Source: Metopolophium dirhodum
Lineage: Eukaryota; Arthropoda; Insecta; Hemiptera; Aphididae
Length of the DNA: 64,000 nucleotides
Direction of reading: 5' to 3'
NCBI RefSeq assembly: GCF_019925205.1
Contig: NC_083560.1
Coordinates: 54,854,270-54,918,269 of the forward strand
Positions 11,361-24,116 of the stretch are shown here, piece after piece (the first letter of the stretch is position 1; each line of letters begins with the position of its first letter). Both the position numbers and the translations under genes were made by a program. The notes below the pieces were generated by a model, which saw only the letters and a list, made by a program, of their open reading frames with translations, was not told the origin of the DNA and did no database searches.

Positions 11361-12826
11361 TAAAAAAGGTGGATAAGTGGATGTCGCTCTGCTGTACAGT
11401 AGGTTACAAGTGGGTCACTGTAATGGATGGTGTTAAATTTGAATTCAATGATATAATATCATTGTATAAGAAAAACGATTCTGAGCGAAAACAGTCAGTC
11501 AGCCTATGATTTTACCAAGTATATTTGATGATATTATTGGGAATAAAGTAATTTATATATAACCTATTTACGTGGAGCCTTGTTTTAAATTTTCAATCCT
11601 TAGCCATAAAAGTTAAAAATTTATAAATTTTAAACCACAAAATAATTAATAAATTATAAATTTGTCAAATGTTGTCAAAATTTGAACTTTAAATGCTTAT
11701 AAAAAAAAATTGTGCCTATGTATTTTTAATATTTTTCAACTGCTATTAGAACGATATATCAGGAGCTTTATATTAAATTTTCACGCTTTTTTATCCAACA
11801 AATAAAAATTTATTGATATTTATAGAAAAAAAAACTAAAAAAATTGAAAACTGACAATGTCCGTAAACAGCTCAAAAAGAGTCAAAATATTTTCAAAATT
11901 TTATGGTGTATAGAAAATGCTAATATAAACATTCAGTGAAATTTTCAAGTATCTACAGTCATTCGTTTTTTAATTACAATAAAATAAGAAAATCGTTACA
12001 TGAGAAATCGAGTGAATATCAAATGTTGTAAAAATATGAATTTCAAACGCTCATAAAAATTTAATTTAAGTTTCTTCTAGACATTTTTTGTTTTGATAGA
12101 GGTAGACAAACTTATGAGTAATCTTATATTACATTTTCAAATCTTAGATTTAAAAAGAAAAATTTTTATGAACTCTCAACTCAAAATAATTTGCTATTTT
12201 TCTTGATTTTTCCGTATTTTGTCAAAAGAATATGAACTTTAAATGCTTATAAATAAAAACTGTGACTAAGGATTTTTAATTTTTTTTCATCTGCCTTTGA
12301 AACAATAACCTAGGAGCCTTCTATTAAATTTTCAAGCTTTTTTACTCAACAGATAAAATTTTATTGATATTTATAGAAAAAAAAACTAAAAAAATTAAAA
12401 ACTGACAATGGCCGTAAACAGCTCAAAAAGAGTCAAAATATTTTGTAAATTTTATGGTGTGTAGAAAATGCTAATATAAACATTCAGTCAAAATTTCATG
12501 TCTCTACGGTCATTTGTTTTAGAGTTACACCAAAAACCAAAATTGATTTTCTCAAAAACAGATTTTGCGTAAAAATTCCCGTTTTTCCTTAATTTTTCTT
12601 TTGTTTTTCACGTCGCTTGTGAAAACTACTGGGAAATTTTTACTTTTGACCCCCCAAAGTACCAACTAGATTCACTTTCCTATCAGAAGAGTTACTATTG
12701 AAGAAAATCCAAGCACTTTTACTGTCCTAAAAGGTGATGACAGACACAAAAATAAAAAATAAATAAAAAAAAAAACACACATCATTGTAAAATCAATACA
12801 TTCATTGCTTCGCTCAGAATCTAAAA
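11361..12826 (+). repeat. Dispersed repeat family, near-full-length copy A
   Basis: It starts at ggtggataagtggatgtcgc and ends at cttcgctcagaatct. Almost the same two ends, in opposite orientation, bound the copy at 52206-53685. About 115 bases in from the left end, gattctgagcgaa (near 11478) is the exact reverse complement of ttcgctcagaatc at the right end (near 12809), so an inner unit has inverted termini. Two internal blocks about 550 bases apart (near 11690-11970 and 12240-12520) are clearly related, so the repeat contains an old internal duplication. It has no open frame. It could be a non-autonomous transposon, but I cannot place it in a superfamily. Confidence 0.75.
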
Positions 12827-14334
12827 ACAATGTTTTTTTCATAAATTGTTAAGATAATATAGAGGTCAAACATTTCTCTGATAAATTATTCTACTGGATA
12901 CACTTGACTTTGTTTCATAATAACTGAAATATTATTATTACAAACCGGTACAATAACAATATTATGCTTAATATATAATATATACATATATACATATATA
13001 ATAATAATTACATACCTCACAATATATAAATCGATATGAACAAAATTTTTATGAATTTATCGAAGTAACTACCTGTTAATTCTATTTAATATACATAATA
13101 TTGTACAGGGTCATAAGGGTGCTCGTAATGGTCGTAATAACTTTTGAGTGGCCAAATAAACAGTTTTAACGTAATATTTAAATATTTAAATATATACAGG
13201 GTACTTCGGTATATTATGTTGTATGACAAAAGTGTTGAGGATCACGTACGCCAACATAATCTCCATAATTTTTGTCACTCAAAATTATTAACAGTTTGTA
13301 TATTATGTAGGTATATATTTAAATAATTTTGTAAAAATTTCTGAAATTTCTTATTTCTCAAAAAGACATTACTATTGCACCCTATTACGCTTGTTTATAC
13401 CAGGGAGAATTGAGATCATATTGAACGAAATATTTTAAGTTTTAGTTAAGTATGGTTGGATAATGGCTAACAATAGTTTAGATAGTGCAAACTAGATTAT
13501 ATTAGTCAAGTTGACCAATACACAAAAAAGAATATTCAAAAGATAAATAGGTATAGTTGTGATGCGTAGATAACCTTGAACATATTATTATGGTACTTCA
13601 GTGGTTTTAGTCCGCATAGACAGAACCAAGACGAAGGAGAAATAGATTTCTTTTTAAATAACCATACCAATCGTCTCCTAAGTCTGATGAACAATTAGGT
13701 GATTAGGTAAGTACTAGAAACGTAAATTTAGAAAATTGATAACTGTTTATTAGTGTCCCAAAAAGTATTTAATAAATATTTACACTTCAACACGTGTCTC
13801 CCTTTCTGCAGTGCATATAGCCCTTGTAAATATTTGGTTCGACGCCCGTCGATGTGAGGACTAAAAAAAAAGATATAACTTTTGATAATTTATTTGAAAA
13901 TTAATTAAATACGGCTAAAACTAAATACAAGTATGGAATCTGATATTAATTTATAATTTTTAATTAAAAATAAAAAAATGTTTTTCTAATTAGTAGGTAG
14001 AAATTTGTTATAGTTAATACAAATAATAATATTATTTTAATTTATTCATTCCTAAAAGTATAAAACATTAAAAACAAAAGTGTATACATTTAAACTAAAT
14101 TTGCTTTATTACTATTACCTATTTGCGAATATGTTAATATTTATTTTGGGTTTTGAATTTTAAAAAGAAATTGTAAAAGTAACTTATGAACGATATGAAT
14201 TGACGGATTTATTTTTAAAATTAATGGGTATGAATGTCAATGAACTCATATTTTAAAAAATTGAACGTGAACACGATTTGATTCGTTTATATACAGAACT
14301 ATCCATTAGTGATTTTCTTCTTATGTATCGTATG
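12827..14334. other. Intergenic DNA, no supported gene
   Basis: AT-rich, with an ATAT/TACATA microsatellite-like patch near 12965-13010. A cagggt motif near 13107 resembles a mariner-type end, but I could not find a partner. The longest frame (13144-13326) has no recognisable domain. Confidence 0.4.
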
Positions 14335-14745
14335 CAGTGACTTGAACCTTTTGAATTTATCGATATCGGTTTCTGTACTGATTCTCAAAAAACTAAAATA
14401 ACTGTTCCGGTTCGGTTCTAGTTTATTGATAAAAAAATTAAATGTACCGGTTCCAAATAATTTCGGTACCAGTTCCAGATAATTGAGGTACCGAAAAGTA
14501 TAATCATTTTAAATACCTATCCGGTATGTGGGTTCATTTAATGGTTTGAGAAATATAAGAAAACTCATATGATCATTCATAGTTTATACACAAAACAGTA
14601 ATACCACTAACTCATGATAAATAACATAGTTTTATTTTTGAACCTAAAAGAACCTATTTAATTTAAAAATTCCTGTTCTGTTTCGGTTCTTAATATTTTA
14701 AAGGTTCGGGTTCCAGAACTGTTTTAGGTTCGGTTCCAGTCCCTG
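14335..14745. mobile_element. Candidate hAT-like MITE
   Basis: The left end is cagtgacttgaacc. The reverse complement of the right end is cagggactggaacc (11-12 of 14 identical). CAG-type ends with short inverted repeats are typical of hAT elements. The interior holds several copies of ggttcggttc- and ggttcca-like motifs, as subterminal transposase-binding repeats would. The length is 411 bp with no coding region. An 8-bp target duplication, expected for hAT, is not evident (atcgtatg on the left, aatttgta on the right), so either it has decayed or the ends are misplaced. Confidence 0.5.
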
Positions 14746-16254
14746 AATTTGTATGCACTATTATTGTATTTCAGCATGTAGTTCCAGGCCGTACTAAAGT
14801 TAAGTCTGGGATTAATAACACTTAGAAAACGTTACGGTATTGTAGTACGGACACCTGACTCGAAAAGCGAATATATGACGCACTGTCTATAATATACATA
14901 ACATGCCGGATGAACCTTTGTATAGGTACAGCTATTGTAATAAGCCTATTATTATAATCGTCGTTGTATTATTTCTCGTTACCGTTTGAAAACCGATCGC
15001 TCGAAACGTCTGCCGGGATGGTCATCGGCGTCCGTCACGTATACCGTATGACATGACCATTAACCAAGTCGTAGGTATACATATCACATTGTAATATACG
15101 CGCAATATACAGTAGCAGTATTCACGCGTACGCGTATAAATTCTATGGGTAGGTATACCGTGTACGCAGAGCTACCCAAGTCACCCATTTCGTACCGACA
15201 CCGTCGCCGTTATGTGCCTATGAAAGTATATTATACCTGTGCGTCGAGACGGGGGTTGTTCACTTATATTGTGTAAGGTGGGTGTATACGTTTTTAGGGC
15301 GTTTGGGATACACGAAACTGTCGGGACGAGATAAATTGGCAATTTTACCGGGGTGGCGCACGCACATATAGGCGCACATTTACACGCCGAACACAATCAG
15401 AACTCAGTCGCATTATCTTCATCAGGAAATTCGCTGCGTAACTTATCGTCACGCATCATGGGACGGACTTTATTAAATCGCTTTCGGACGGTACGACATA
15501 TATTGTTATAAAGGTACGATGACAAACACGGCATTCTACGCGGCCATCGGAATATCGTTTATATTATATTACAGAAGATGAGACACCGTAGAAAGTTCAT
15601 TAACCGTAATATATTATATTCAGAATTTGAGGAGGTTACGGGGCATTGAAGCTCCGAGCCTTATTTATACAGATTGTCAAAGTTGTCAGTCTTTTGAATG
15701 TTCAAGTTGAATTCATGAGAAAAACCAGGGGAAAAAATTGAGAGAAAGAATCAATTGTAACACAACGTAAAAATAAAAGATTTGGTGATATCGCGCATTA
15801 TATCTTATACATTTGAAATCATATCATATACTTTACATGTAAATGATCAAAGCTAGTTAATTTCGTTGAAGGTGTTTGATGAATGTTCAAAGTATTAAAA
15901 GTAATAATATTATTAAAATTAATTATTATGTAGGTAGGTACTTATATAATGCCTAGTTTATAAAAAAAAAAGTTTTTTTTAATTAAATCTAACGTACAGG
16001 TAAAGCATTAATACAATTTTCAATATATTATTTACTGGTCATATATTTTATTACCTAGCTACAAGAATACTATTACACTAATCAAAAACGTTCTCAAGTC
16101 TAAGTAGGTGATACGTCATAACTGTCCTGTCATCTACAAATTACAATACTGATAAGCAGATACAAACAGTATAGATATTTTGTCATAACAATCTAATTTT
16201 ATGGGTAGAATTTTTTAATTATTTGATTAAGTGCCACTGTGCGCTGTTGGTACA
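14746..16254. other. Intergenic DNA with a CpG-rich patch (about 14820-15560)
   Basis: Between about 14820 and 15560 the base composition changes: CpG dinucleotides become frequent (acgcgtacgcg near 15124, gcgtcgagacgggg near 15240, cgggacgag near 15321). No frame here has a domain; the 71-codon minus frame at 15181-15396 is Cys/Thr/Pro-rich and unconvincing. Such a patch could be a promoter or a non-coding exon. The rest is AT-rich. Confidence 0.4.
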
Positions 16255-16329
16255 CCATAGGTTTTTTTTTCTATAATTGTCGATACAATTTATTGTATTT
16301 ATTTATTTATGAAAGTGTAATACAAGGCT

Positions 16330-16865
16330 TTTGATATATTGTTACAATATCAGTTGAAAAATATTAAAATACATTGGCACAATTTTATTTACAAGCATTT
16401 AAAGTTCGATTTTTGGCAACATTTATCAAATTTCAAATTTCAAAATTTAAAATGTATAAAATGTTCAACTTTTATAGCTAAACATTAAAAACTTACAAGA
16501 AGGTTCATGTAAGTAGTTCTGTAACCAAAAAATCTCAAATATATAAAAACACATTTTTTTATAGTTATTTTATGTCCAAAATTGGAGGAAATTACATATT
16601 AAATAACCAAGAATAACGATTTTAGTTATTTGATTGTAATTGTATAATATTGATTCAACTTACCGGCTACCGTATTAATAATAAGTAATAACAATATAAA
16701 TATAATATAAAATGTCCACACTGACAAACCGTCACATGCTCTCAGTATCGTTTTTCGTATACAATGGTATTATATCTTTGAATTCAAATTTAATACCATC
16801 CATTATACAGTGACCCACTTGTAACCTACTGTACAGCAAAGCGACATCCACCTTTTTTTTCTGAA
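16330..16865 (-). repeat. Dispersed repeat family, partial copy B
   Basis: Reverse-orientation match to the left part of copy A, ending with ctgtacagcaaagcgacatc and a T run, the counterpart of the left end at 11361. The part equivalent to the right half of copy A is missing. Confidence 0.65.
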
Positions 16866-19800
16866 ATGAAAATAAAATGTACTTATTTGAAACGCAAAGA
16901 TAAAAATGTTTATTTTAATACGTCTTAACAAGTATGCTCATATTATACGATATAGGTAGAGAGTAGAAGTATGTTTACGGCGTCGACGTCGTTTCCTCTT
17001 AACCAAGTTCGCGTCACGCCTGACGATCTCGGGTCTTGGTTGGCGCTTTGATGGAAGGGAGGGGTGGTGTACTCATGGGGAAATTTCTCCGGTTTCTTCA
17101 CAGAGGGGGGCTGACGTCTCCGGCGGGCCACCCCGAGCGTAGTCGTCGCTGCACTCTGACAGTTATAATCTTATTACTGTAATATATTAATACCGTGTAA
17201 GTGCGTAGTGTGATCCCGATGGTGTGCGTTTCCGGTTCCTATTAATACAATCCCCGCGGCCCCCGAGTCTATTCGTGCAGTGTATATACTGTTGGTGAGG
17301 GGGTGGGGTGGAAGGAGGATTAGGTGTTTGCGCTTGCAGTGTGATCAACCATGTCAAATCCTTTCCAACCATATACGCATACGCGTAAATGCAATATACG
17401 AAATATATAATGTTGTATAAAGTAAAGTAAAGTTTTTTTTTTATTATCGATTTTACACTAAGTCGACTCGACATTACCTGTATATTATATGATGATCGAT
17501 CTTCGAATTTCAGACGTTACGCCGGAGAAAAAAACGTGTACCGTGTACGAAACGGGTTATCTGAACATTATCCGAGTAGATTATAGTAACCAAATATAGT
17601 CTCTATAATAGTTAAGACGGAAGTGAAAAGATCACGCTGAATATTGTTTAAATTGTCAATAAAACCATTTTAAAATTTTGCAGAAATAAAAAATTATTTA
17701 TAAAGCAAACATTGTATATTATTATTATCACGTTATTAAATGTTTGTTACCTACCTGTTGTAGAACTGTTGGAAAGATCTCGAAAACTTTAATTTCTCTA
17801 AGCTAGCCTGAAATAAAACGTAGCCATTACATGTTATACCAACAGAATTTGGAATACACGTCGCAAGCATGGCCATATAATGGGTATAGTATATTTGGGT
17901 ACCTTGTACCTACATAACAATCACTATCGATTTGATTGCCTTCCATATACGTTTACATATTGGGTGTGCTTAAATTACAAGAGAAGCAAAATAAAATGAA
18001 ATAGTCTTGTCTTTTGCATCGGCCAGACGGTTTATGTGAGCTCGACCAGCAATTGAACGGAGCACACAAAAACCCTTTTTTATGTAATCTGCACCCGGTT
18101 TTTTATTTCGGTTAAAAAAGGTATGTTATGTGATCTGCGCTCACGTGTTTATCGTTGGTATCAAATAATCAATAATATTCTGTAAATGTAGACAACATTT
18201 TTAAAATGGTTAAACCACACATTTTTGGAAAATTATAATAATACGTTTGATGTTTTGTAATAGTTTATATCTATCGAAATTGACAAATAGATTATCTACT
18301 ACGAAATTCTAAAAAAGATGATTTACAATAATAATATTTCATTTAATTTTTTTAACAGTGATGATTGACGACGTTTAGATGGCTGAACAAAGTGATAATT
18401 TTGAATCTTGTAAAATTGTAAATACCAATACTTTAATCAAAGGTGAAAAATATGTAACGATGCTCTATGCAATTTCGTAAAGCATTTTTGAAATATTTTG
18501 GTGATGCTTATGTTGTATTATTAAAACTTGACAGTTCTACAACAGTCATAAATTATTCATTTTTGTAGTTTTATTAAATTATTGTGTACATTAATAAATA
18601 TTCATACCTTATAATATTATTATTATTATTATTGTTTAATGATAAGTATTATTTGTCTTATCAACGTCACCCATTCAGCGAATTACGAAATCAGCACGTA
18701 CATATTTTAATATTTATGCATTGAGCGATGAATATAAATACAGGTGTAGATTACAATATTATATCTTATACCCTCTTCGATCGGTACAACATAAACGAGC
18801 GGAGTTTGCTGTTTACACGTGTGATTTTATTTACCTGGATTATTTGAGCGAGCAGCTTATATTGTACTGCAGATAATGACGTCGACCTCACACGCGGCAC
18901 ATTCGTAATACCCTGCGAGTGTACCACTATAATACTATCTATCTATACATAATAATATATGTTACCTATATTTATATATATACCTCCATACATCGTATAA
19001 TTTGTTACGCCACCGTATACACCTATGTGATAAATCGCACGCTCACGTCTCAGAACTTTTCGCATTATTTGACATTCGTCCGACAGAACACGCTGTGTTC
19101 AGAGTGCCGTCAAAGGGGTGGCGCGTGGCATGGGGTTTTGCAGCCCCGCCGGGTGTGATTCGCACGTTCCATAATACAACTACGAAATTCGTTCCCCCCT
19201 CCCCCCCCGCGTATCAGACTTACGGGACCGAAAGCTTCATTTCGAATCGATACGGGCACCTATATGATATTTTTGTACACCGAAGTGCGTGTGGATTAAG
19301 ACGGAAGCCGTCCGGTTTCCAGAAAATCGCTGTACGAGGTCCTAATATTATGACTTTATGCAAACGCAATTAAAATCTGATCGGTTTTGATTCCGCGAAC
19401 CAATCAAAATCGCTCGCCAAATAATGAATATAGGTAATGAAATGTAATTTTATAACCAGCAATATTCTCGTTTGCGTTACCTACAATATAGTTTCAATAT
19501 TTTTATGTTTAGGTATAGGTACCTACTGTATTAATTTATTCCACGTCACGGTTCTGGATAAACTTTGGCAAATAAATCAAATACTGTATAGAATATACAA
19601 AAAAAACAGAATCAAATATTTGCCCAAGTAATTAAGTAATATTATATTATAGACGATTATTGACTGCTACGAATCGAATGCTACCTATCATCGTGTTGTA
19701 TAGAAATTTGTCGCGTATTATCCAATTTAACCTTAAACAAATGTTTAAACATAAAATGTTATTAAAAACAATTGAAAAAAGTTTAGAGTAAATAGATTGT

Positions 19801-22710
19801 TGTACTATATTACATTATTACATGTCTTCGGGGCTGAAGCCCCACAAAAATATTTTATACATTGCATTATATTATATTATAGCATATCGTCACAAATATA
19901 GTAGATAGGTTAGGTTAGGTTACCTAACCTACATAAAATAGTTCAATTAGTACATGATAAGGACGTACATATACGTATGTGTAAAAATTGCTTACTTGTG
20001 TGTAAGAAAAGCAAGACATTTTTAATCCCCCTTCCCCAAACAAAAATGCTGAGTGCGCGCCTGATATTTCTCAGTTCCTATATTTCCGTTATGTTTTATA
20101 AATTATAATGTATGAAATACGTATGTGTCTTAATAAAATAAATATTTCTATCATATCATTTTTATAAATATGAGCAAAAATATATTTTTTTAAAATGTTT
20201 TTCAAAAACTGTTATAAATTCATAAAACGTATCCCACTGTCCATTTGTATACGCCCTTTCATTATTAACACACTGGTTTTATATTTTTTTTTTTTTTTGA
20301 TCATCTTTTTCAATAAATTGTTTTTATTACTGTTTGTCAATAAAACGTAACATGAATTATATTACTAAAAGAAACTAAAGTGATCGAATCAAGGGGTTTC
20401 TAAAAACAATTTATTGTATATTGAAACAATTTTCTCGTTTTCAGTGTATATTTTGGGCGGGAGGAAAGTTTTGTGAGACAATCGATATCATAGAATATAA
20501 TATAATATAGGTACATTTATTTGTTACGTTTACATTTTGTTTGTTTTTGTTTTTCATGTTTCAATGTGTATTGGCGTAATTGTGCAGCCACCAGCACCAA
20601 TGCTACTACAACTATTATCACCGGTTGGTGATAACTTCAAAGACGCCTCTGCTGCTTCGACAGGCAGAACGAAAACTTTGACGATAGGAATTTAACAAAA
20701 GTGTTCCGTCACAATAAGAGTTATTACGGTTGTTGTCGGTCGCAAAACCACGCCAAAGAAGATTCGTTTTCTAAATAAACTACGTTTCACTGTAATCAAT
20801 ATAATATATAACCTATATATTTTGTTTTATATTTTTATTATTATGTATTTCATATTTTTGATTTTGATACCAAACGTTACACGCAGCTGATATTCGTGTG
20901 AATTTATATTTTTAATACTGTTATTGTGGAATATAATTACAAAAATGCATAATATTAAAATGTCATATTGCATTTTTTTTTCTGAAAACCCTTACCTTTA
21001 AATTACAATATGAGACGGTAAATGGTGAAATTTTCAAGAGATGTATACAAATATTATAATAATATTATTATGAAGTTGTACATGAAACAAAAAGAGAAAA
21101 AACATACAAAACCATTACAATCGTAGGGATTTTCTGAAAAATGGTTGTAAAAGATGACATTTTCACTGATGCTAATTTTTAGTTAGACTTTTAGACTTTT
21201 AGTTATAATATTAGTTAAATGTATTATAACGGTAACAGTGGTGAAGAATAAGAAAAAAATGAAAGTCACGTGGACGAAAAAAGTAGCTTAAGTCCACTCT
21301 ATATGATAACTGATAAGTATATATTTACTAAACTTAAGGTAAGGTATTAGGTTAAGGGGCAAGTCTTACAAAAACGGTGCACCTCTATCCTACGCTATGG
21401 CTACGCAAAAAAAGTAAAGGTAGCGTCCAGTATATTTTTAAATAAACAATAGTATAAAACGCAAAGCGGTCATTAAATGGCTACCTATACGATGACTACT
21501 TCGGATTTGAGGCATGACAAATTTATTCCATTAGCCTACAATAAAAAAAGGACAGTTATTTTGTGTATAAGAAACCATTAAGTCTTAAATTGTATATTCC
21601 AATATAATAACGTTATGAATTATGTCAACTTATGGACAGTTGAAAAATCCACAAAGTCATTAAAATACTTATTTAAAAAAACATAATACAATGTGACCGT
21701 AATGATTCTAATTACATAATAAATTATCCATTAGTAATTCAAAATGTACTTATCTGACTAATCAGCACCTATACCAACGATACAATATGAAATATTTGTC
21801 AAACCCACGGAATTTCCATTACGACGCCACTGCAATCGCTCATCAAGCATACGGGAAAACTTATAATCAAGTACTAAGTCATCGCCGTCAGAATAATTTC
21901 GCGTGTAATAGGTATTCTGCATGATATTTTGGTAACACGGCGCTTTAGACAGGCGATTTAGGTACACAAAAATGACTGCTGTGAAGATCAATAAATTTTG
22001 CTGTGTTACATATTATTAGTATGACATTGTTTCAGTGCATTTCGATATGGTATGATCGTATTACTATTAGACAGCCAGGGTACCTACAACATTGTCATAG
22101 TACGGATTGTTAATATATCTAAGTACGATACAGGTTAGTAAGTATAACAATAACATCAAGTTCAATGTAACTATACTACGATTTAAACAGACAGAATAAA
22201 ACTTTATGGCCTGATAATGAATAATATAATAATAATAGCCATATTTTTTACACTAATAAAACAATTATTTGTACATCTCTGGAGGGCAGCTGTAGTCAAT
22301 ATGCACCAAAATAAAGATATTATATAATTTTGCACGAAAATACAAATCTGTTATTCTTTCAATAGTTTCCACGTTTTCATAGTTGTGAATCATACGATTA
22401 TAAAAGCATATAAAGATATGAGAATAACACAAAATAATACATTTTAGATTCTGAGTATGTAGTTATTTCACTAACATATTATATTCACCCAATTCTACGG
22501 TAGGCCAATATTGACTTTAAAACTACATAATAACAATAATATAATATAAAAAATATATTTTAGTAAGGAACCATACATGAATAAAGCCACAATATTCGTT
22601 GACAGTTTTAAGTATCAACGGTTTTTTGTATTCGTTATTAAAAGAAAACAAAACCAATTATTTCAAAAACTAGTTTTTTGTAAAATTTGATGTTTTTCCA
22701 TATATTATAT
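16866..22710. other. Long intergenic stretch with CpG-rich patches, no supported gene
   Basis: GC- and CpG-rich patches lie at about 16940-17340, 17510-17600, 18830-19400 and 20570-20760, separated by AT-rich DNA. The 18.8-19.4 kb patch contains a 123-codon plus-strand frame (19002-19373) with no recognisable domain and a C-rich tract (19190-19207). A short telomere-like string ggttaggttaggttacctaa lies near 19910 and a small perfect hairpin (ggggctgaagcccc) near 19833. A threefold imperfect repeat of a ttatgtgatctg-like motif lies at 18025-18150. These patches could be promoters or first exons, but no splice-linked coding exon could be proved. Confidence 0.35.
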
Positions 22711-23215
22711 AAATTCTAAGATGAGTGAGGAATGTATTGATTTTACAACGATGTTTTCTTGTGTGTGTCAATGCACACGAAATGTGGTGAAAAAATTATC
22801 GATTATCTGGTAGCAAATCGAATACAGTTTAGTCAATATTGAATATTCCCAGTGTTCTTCAAAAGCGTCGAGAAAAACAAAACAAAATTAAGTAAAAACT
22901 AGAATTTATGCGCAAAACTAGTTTTTGACAAGATCGTTTTTATTTTTATCTAATATTTCAAAAATAAATAAATGAAGTGATGGGTAGTTGATATTTGTAC
23001 AAAATTATTATAATATAACCATTTTCCACACAAGATAAAATGTTCAACATTTTTTGACTCTTTTTGAACTATTTATAGACATTTACATTTTTAAAATTGT
23101 CTATAAAAATTGTTTCCTTTGTCAAAAGATTTGAAAATCTAATAAAATGTTCCTAATAACTTGTTCATAAACCAAATAAATATTATTGAAAATACATAGT
23201 CACAATATTTATTTT
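22711..23215 (-). repeat. Dispersed repeat family, diverged copy C
   Basis: Begins with agatgagtgaggaatgtatt and continues as tgattttacaacgatg, the counterpart of the end at 52206. Diverged blocks follow in the same order as the copy at 52206-53685 (aaaagcgtcgagaaaaacaa; tttttgactctttttgaact). The distal part is lost. Confidence 0.55.
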
Positions 23216-23956
23216 TTTAACTGTTTAAAATTAGAATTTAGTATTCTTTATACCATGGTAGTCCACGGTAACTGATAAAGTGCAATAAGTTCAAAATTAA
23301 GGTTTTGTTTATAAATATATTATTGTCTTGTGTTTTTATAATAAAAATACTCACTGGCCACATATTTCAACTTGTATAAATGTTTAAATGAAATAAGTGC
23401 AATAAGCGTAATCATTGATGTGTAATTGGAATTTGTTATTGTTTTTTTATCTTGTAATTATCATTTGTTTGTGAAATGTTGTTCAATGGTTAGTATCATT
23501 TGTAAAAGTGTAAATTATTTGAATCAATATTCACAGCCGTTAAATTTTTTTTTGAATTTTTCACAAAATATTATCTGTTTAGTTCATACAAATACTAAAA
23601 CGGGTACAAATTATCTTTAAAAGACTATAGTGATAGCAAAAAATACTCCATTGACAACACGTCTCAAATGGCTCGAATGATTGTTTTTGAAAAAATAATT
23701 CGATGAACATTAACATTAACATAAAATAAATTTTATTATTTTGAAATAACTCAAAACTAAATAAACATAGTTATATGTCGTTAACATTTTTATAAAATGT
23801 TTATAATATGACCATTTCCCAAACAAAGATAACACATTCAATATATTATTGAAGTCCATAATAACAAATTTTATATTCAATATTTTAGAAAGAAAAATTA
23901 AAATAACTTTGTTTTTTTTAATATTAAAAATCATTTGAAAATAAATATATTAATGT
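23216..23956. other. AT-rich spacer, no supported gene
   Basis: Very AT-rich. The frames at 23426-23620 (+) and 23716-23934 (-) are low in complexity and show no domain. Confidence 0.4.
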
Positions 23957-23971
23957 AGTATTAATTTATTC

Positions 23972-24058
23972 TGGGGGCCGGAGAAGATTGGGGGCCGGAG
24001 AAGAAGCAATGTGAGCAACAGTTTCTTCTCCAGCTCTCGATTAAACCGGAAAAAAAAA
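23972..24058 (+). mobile_element. Short retroposed insertion (SINE-like) with poly-A tail and target duplication
   Basis: An 87-bp segment ending in an A run (about 24050-24058) is flanked by a perfect 15-bp direct repeat, agtattaatttattc, at 23957-23971 and 24059-24073. This is the signature of target-primed reverse transcription. The inserted sequence is GC-rich and starts with two tandem copies of a 17-base unit containing gggggccggagaag. It has no coding capacity. It lies just downstream (in minus-strand sense) of the AATAAA of the zinc-finger pseudogene. It may be the 3' tail of a longer LINE or SINE. Confidence 0.75.
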
Positions 24059-24116
24059 AGTATTAATTTATTCGAATTTCAAATTAGCAATTTAGTAAAG
24101 AAACAACTATGTCCAG

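Noticed and set aside
20570..20780. Possible coding exon (Ala/Thr-rich, followed by a donor-like ggttg|gtgata)
   Set aside because: In-frame stops follow at once, no acceptor or partner exon could be matched, and no domain is visible.
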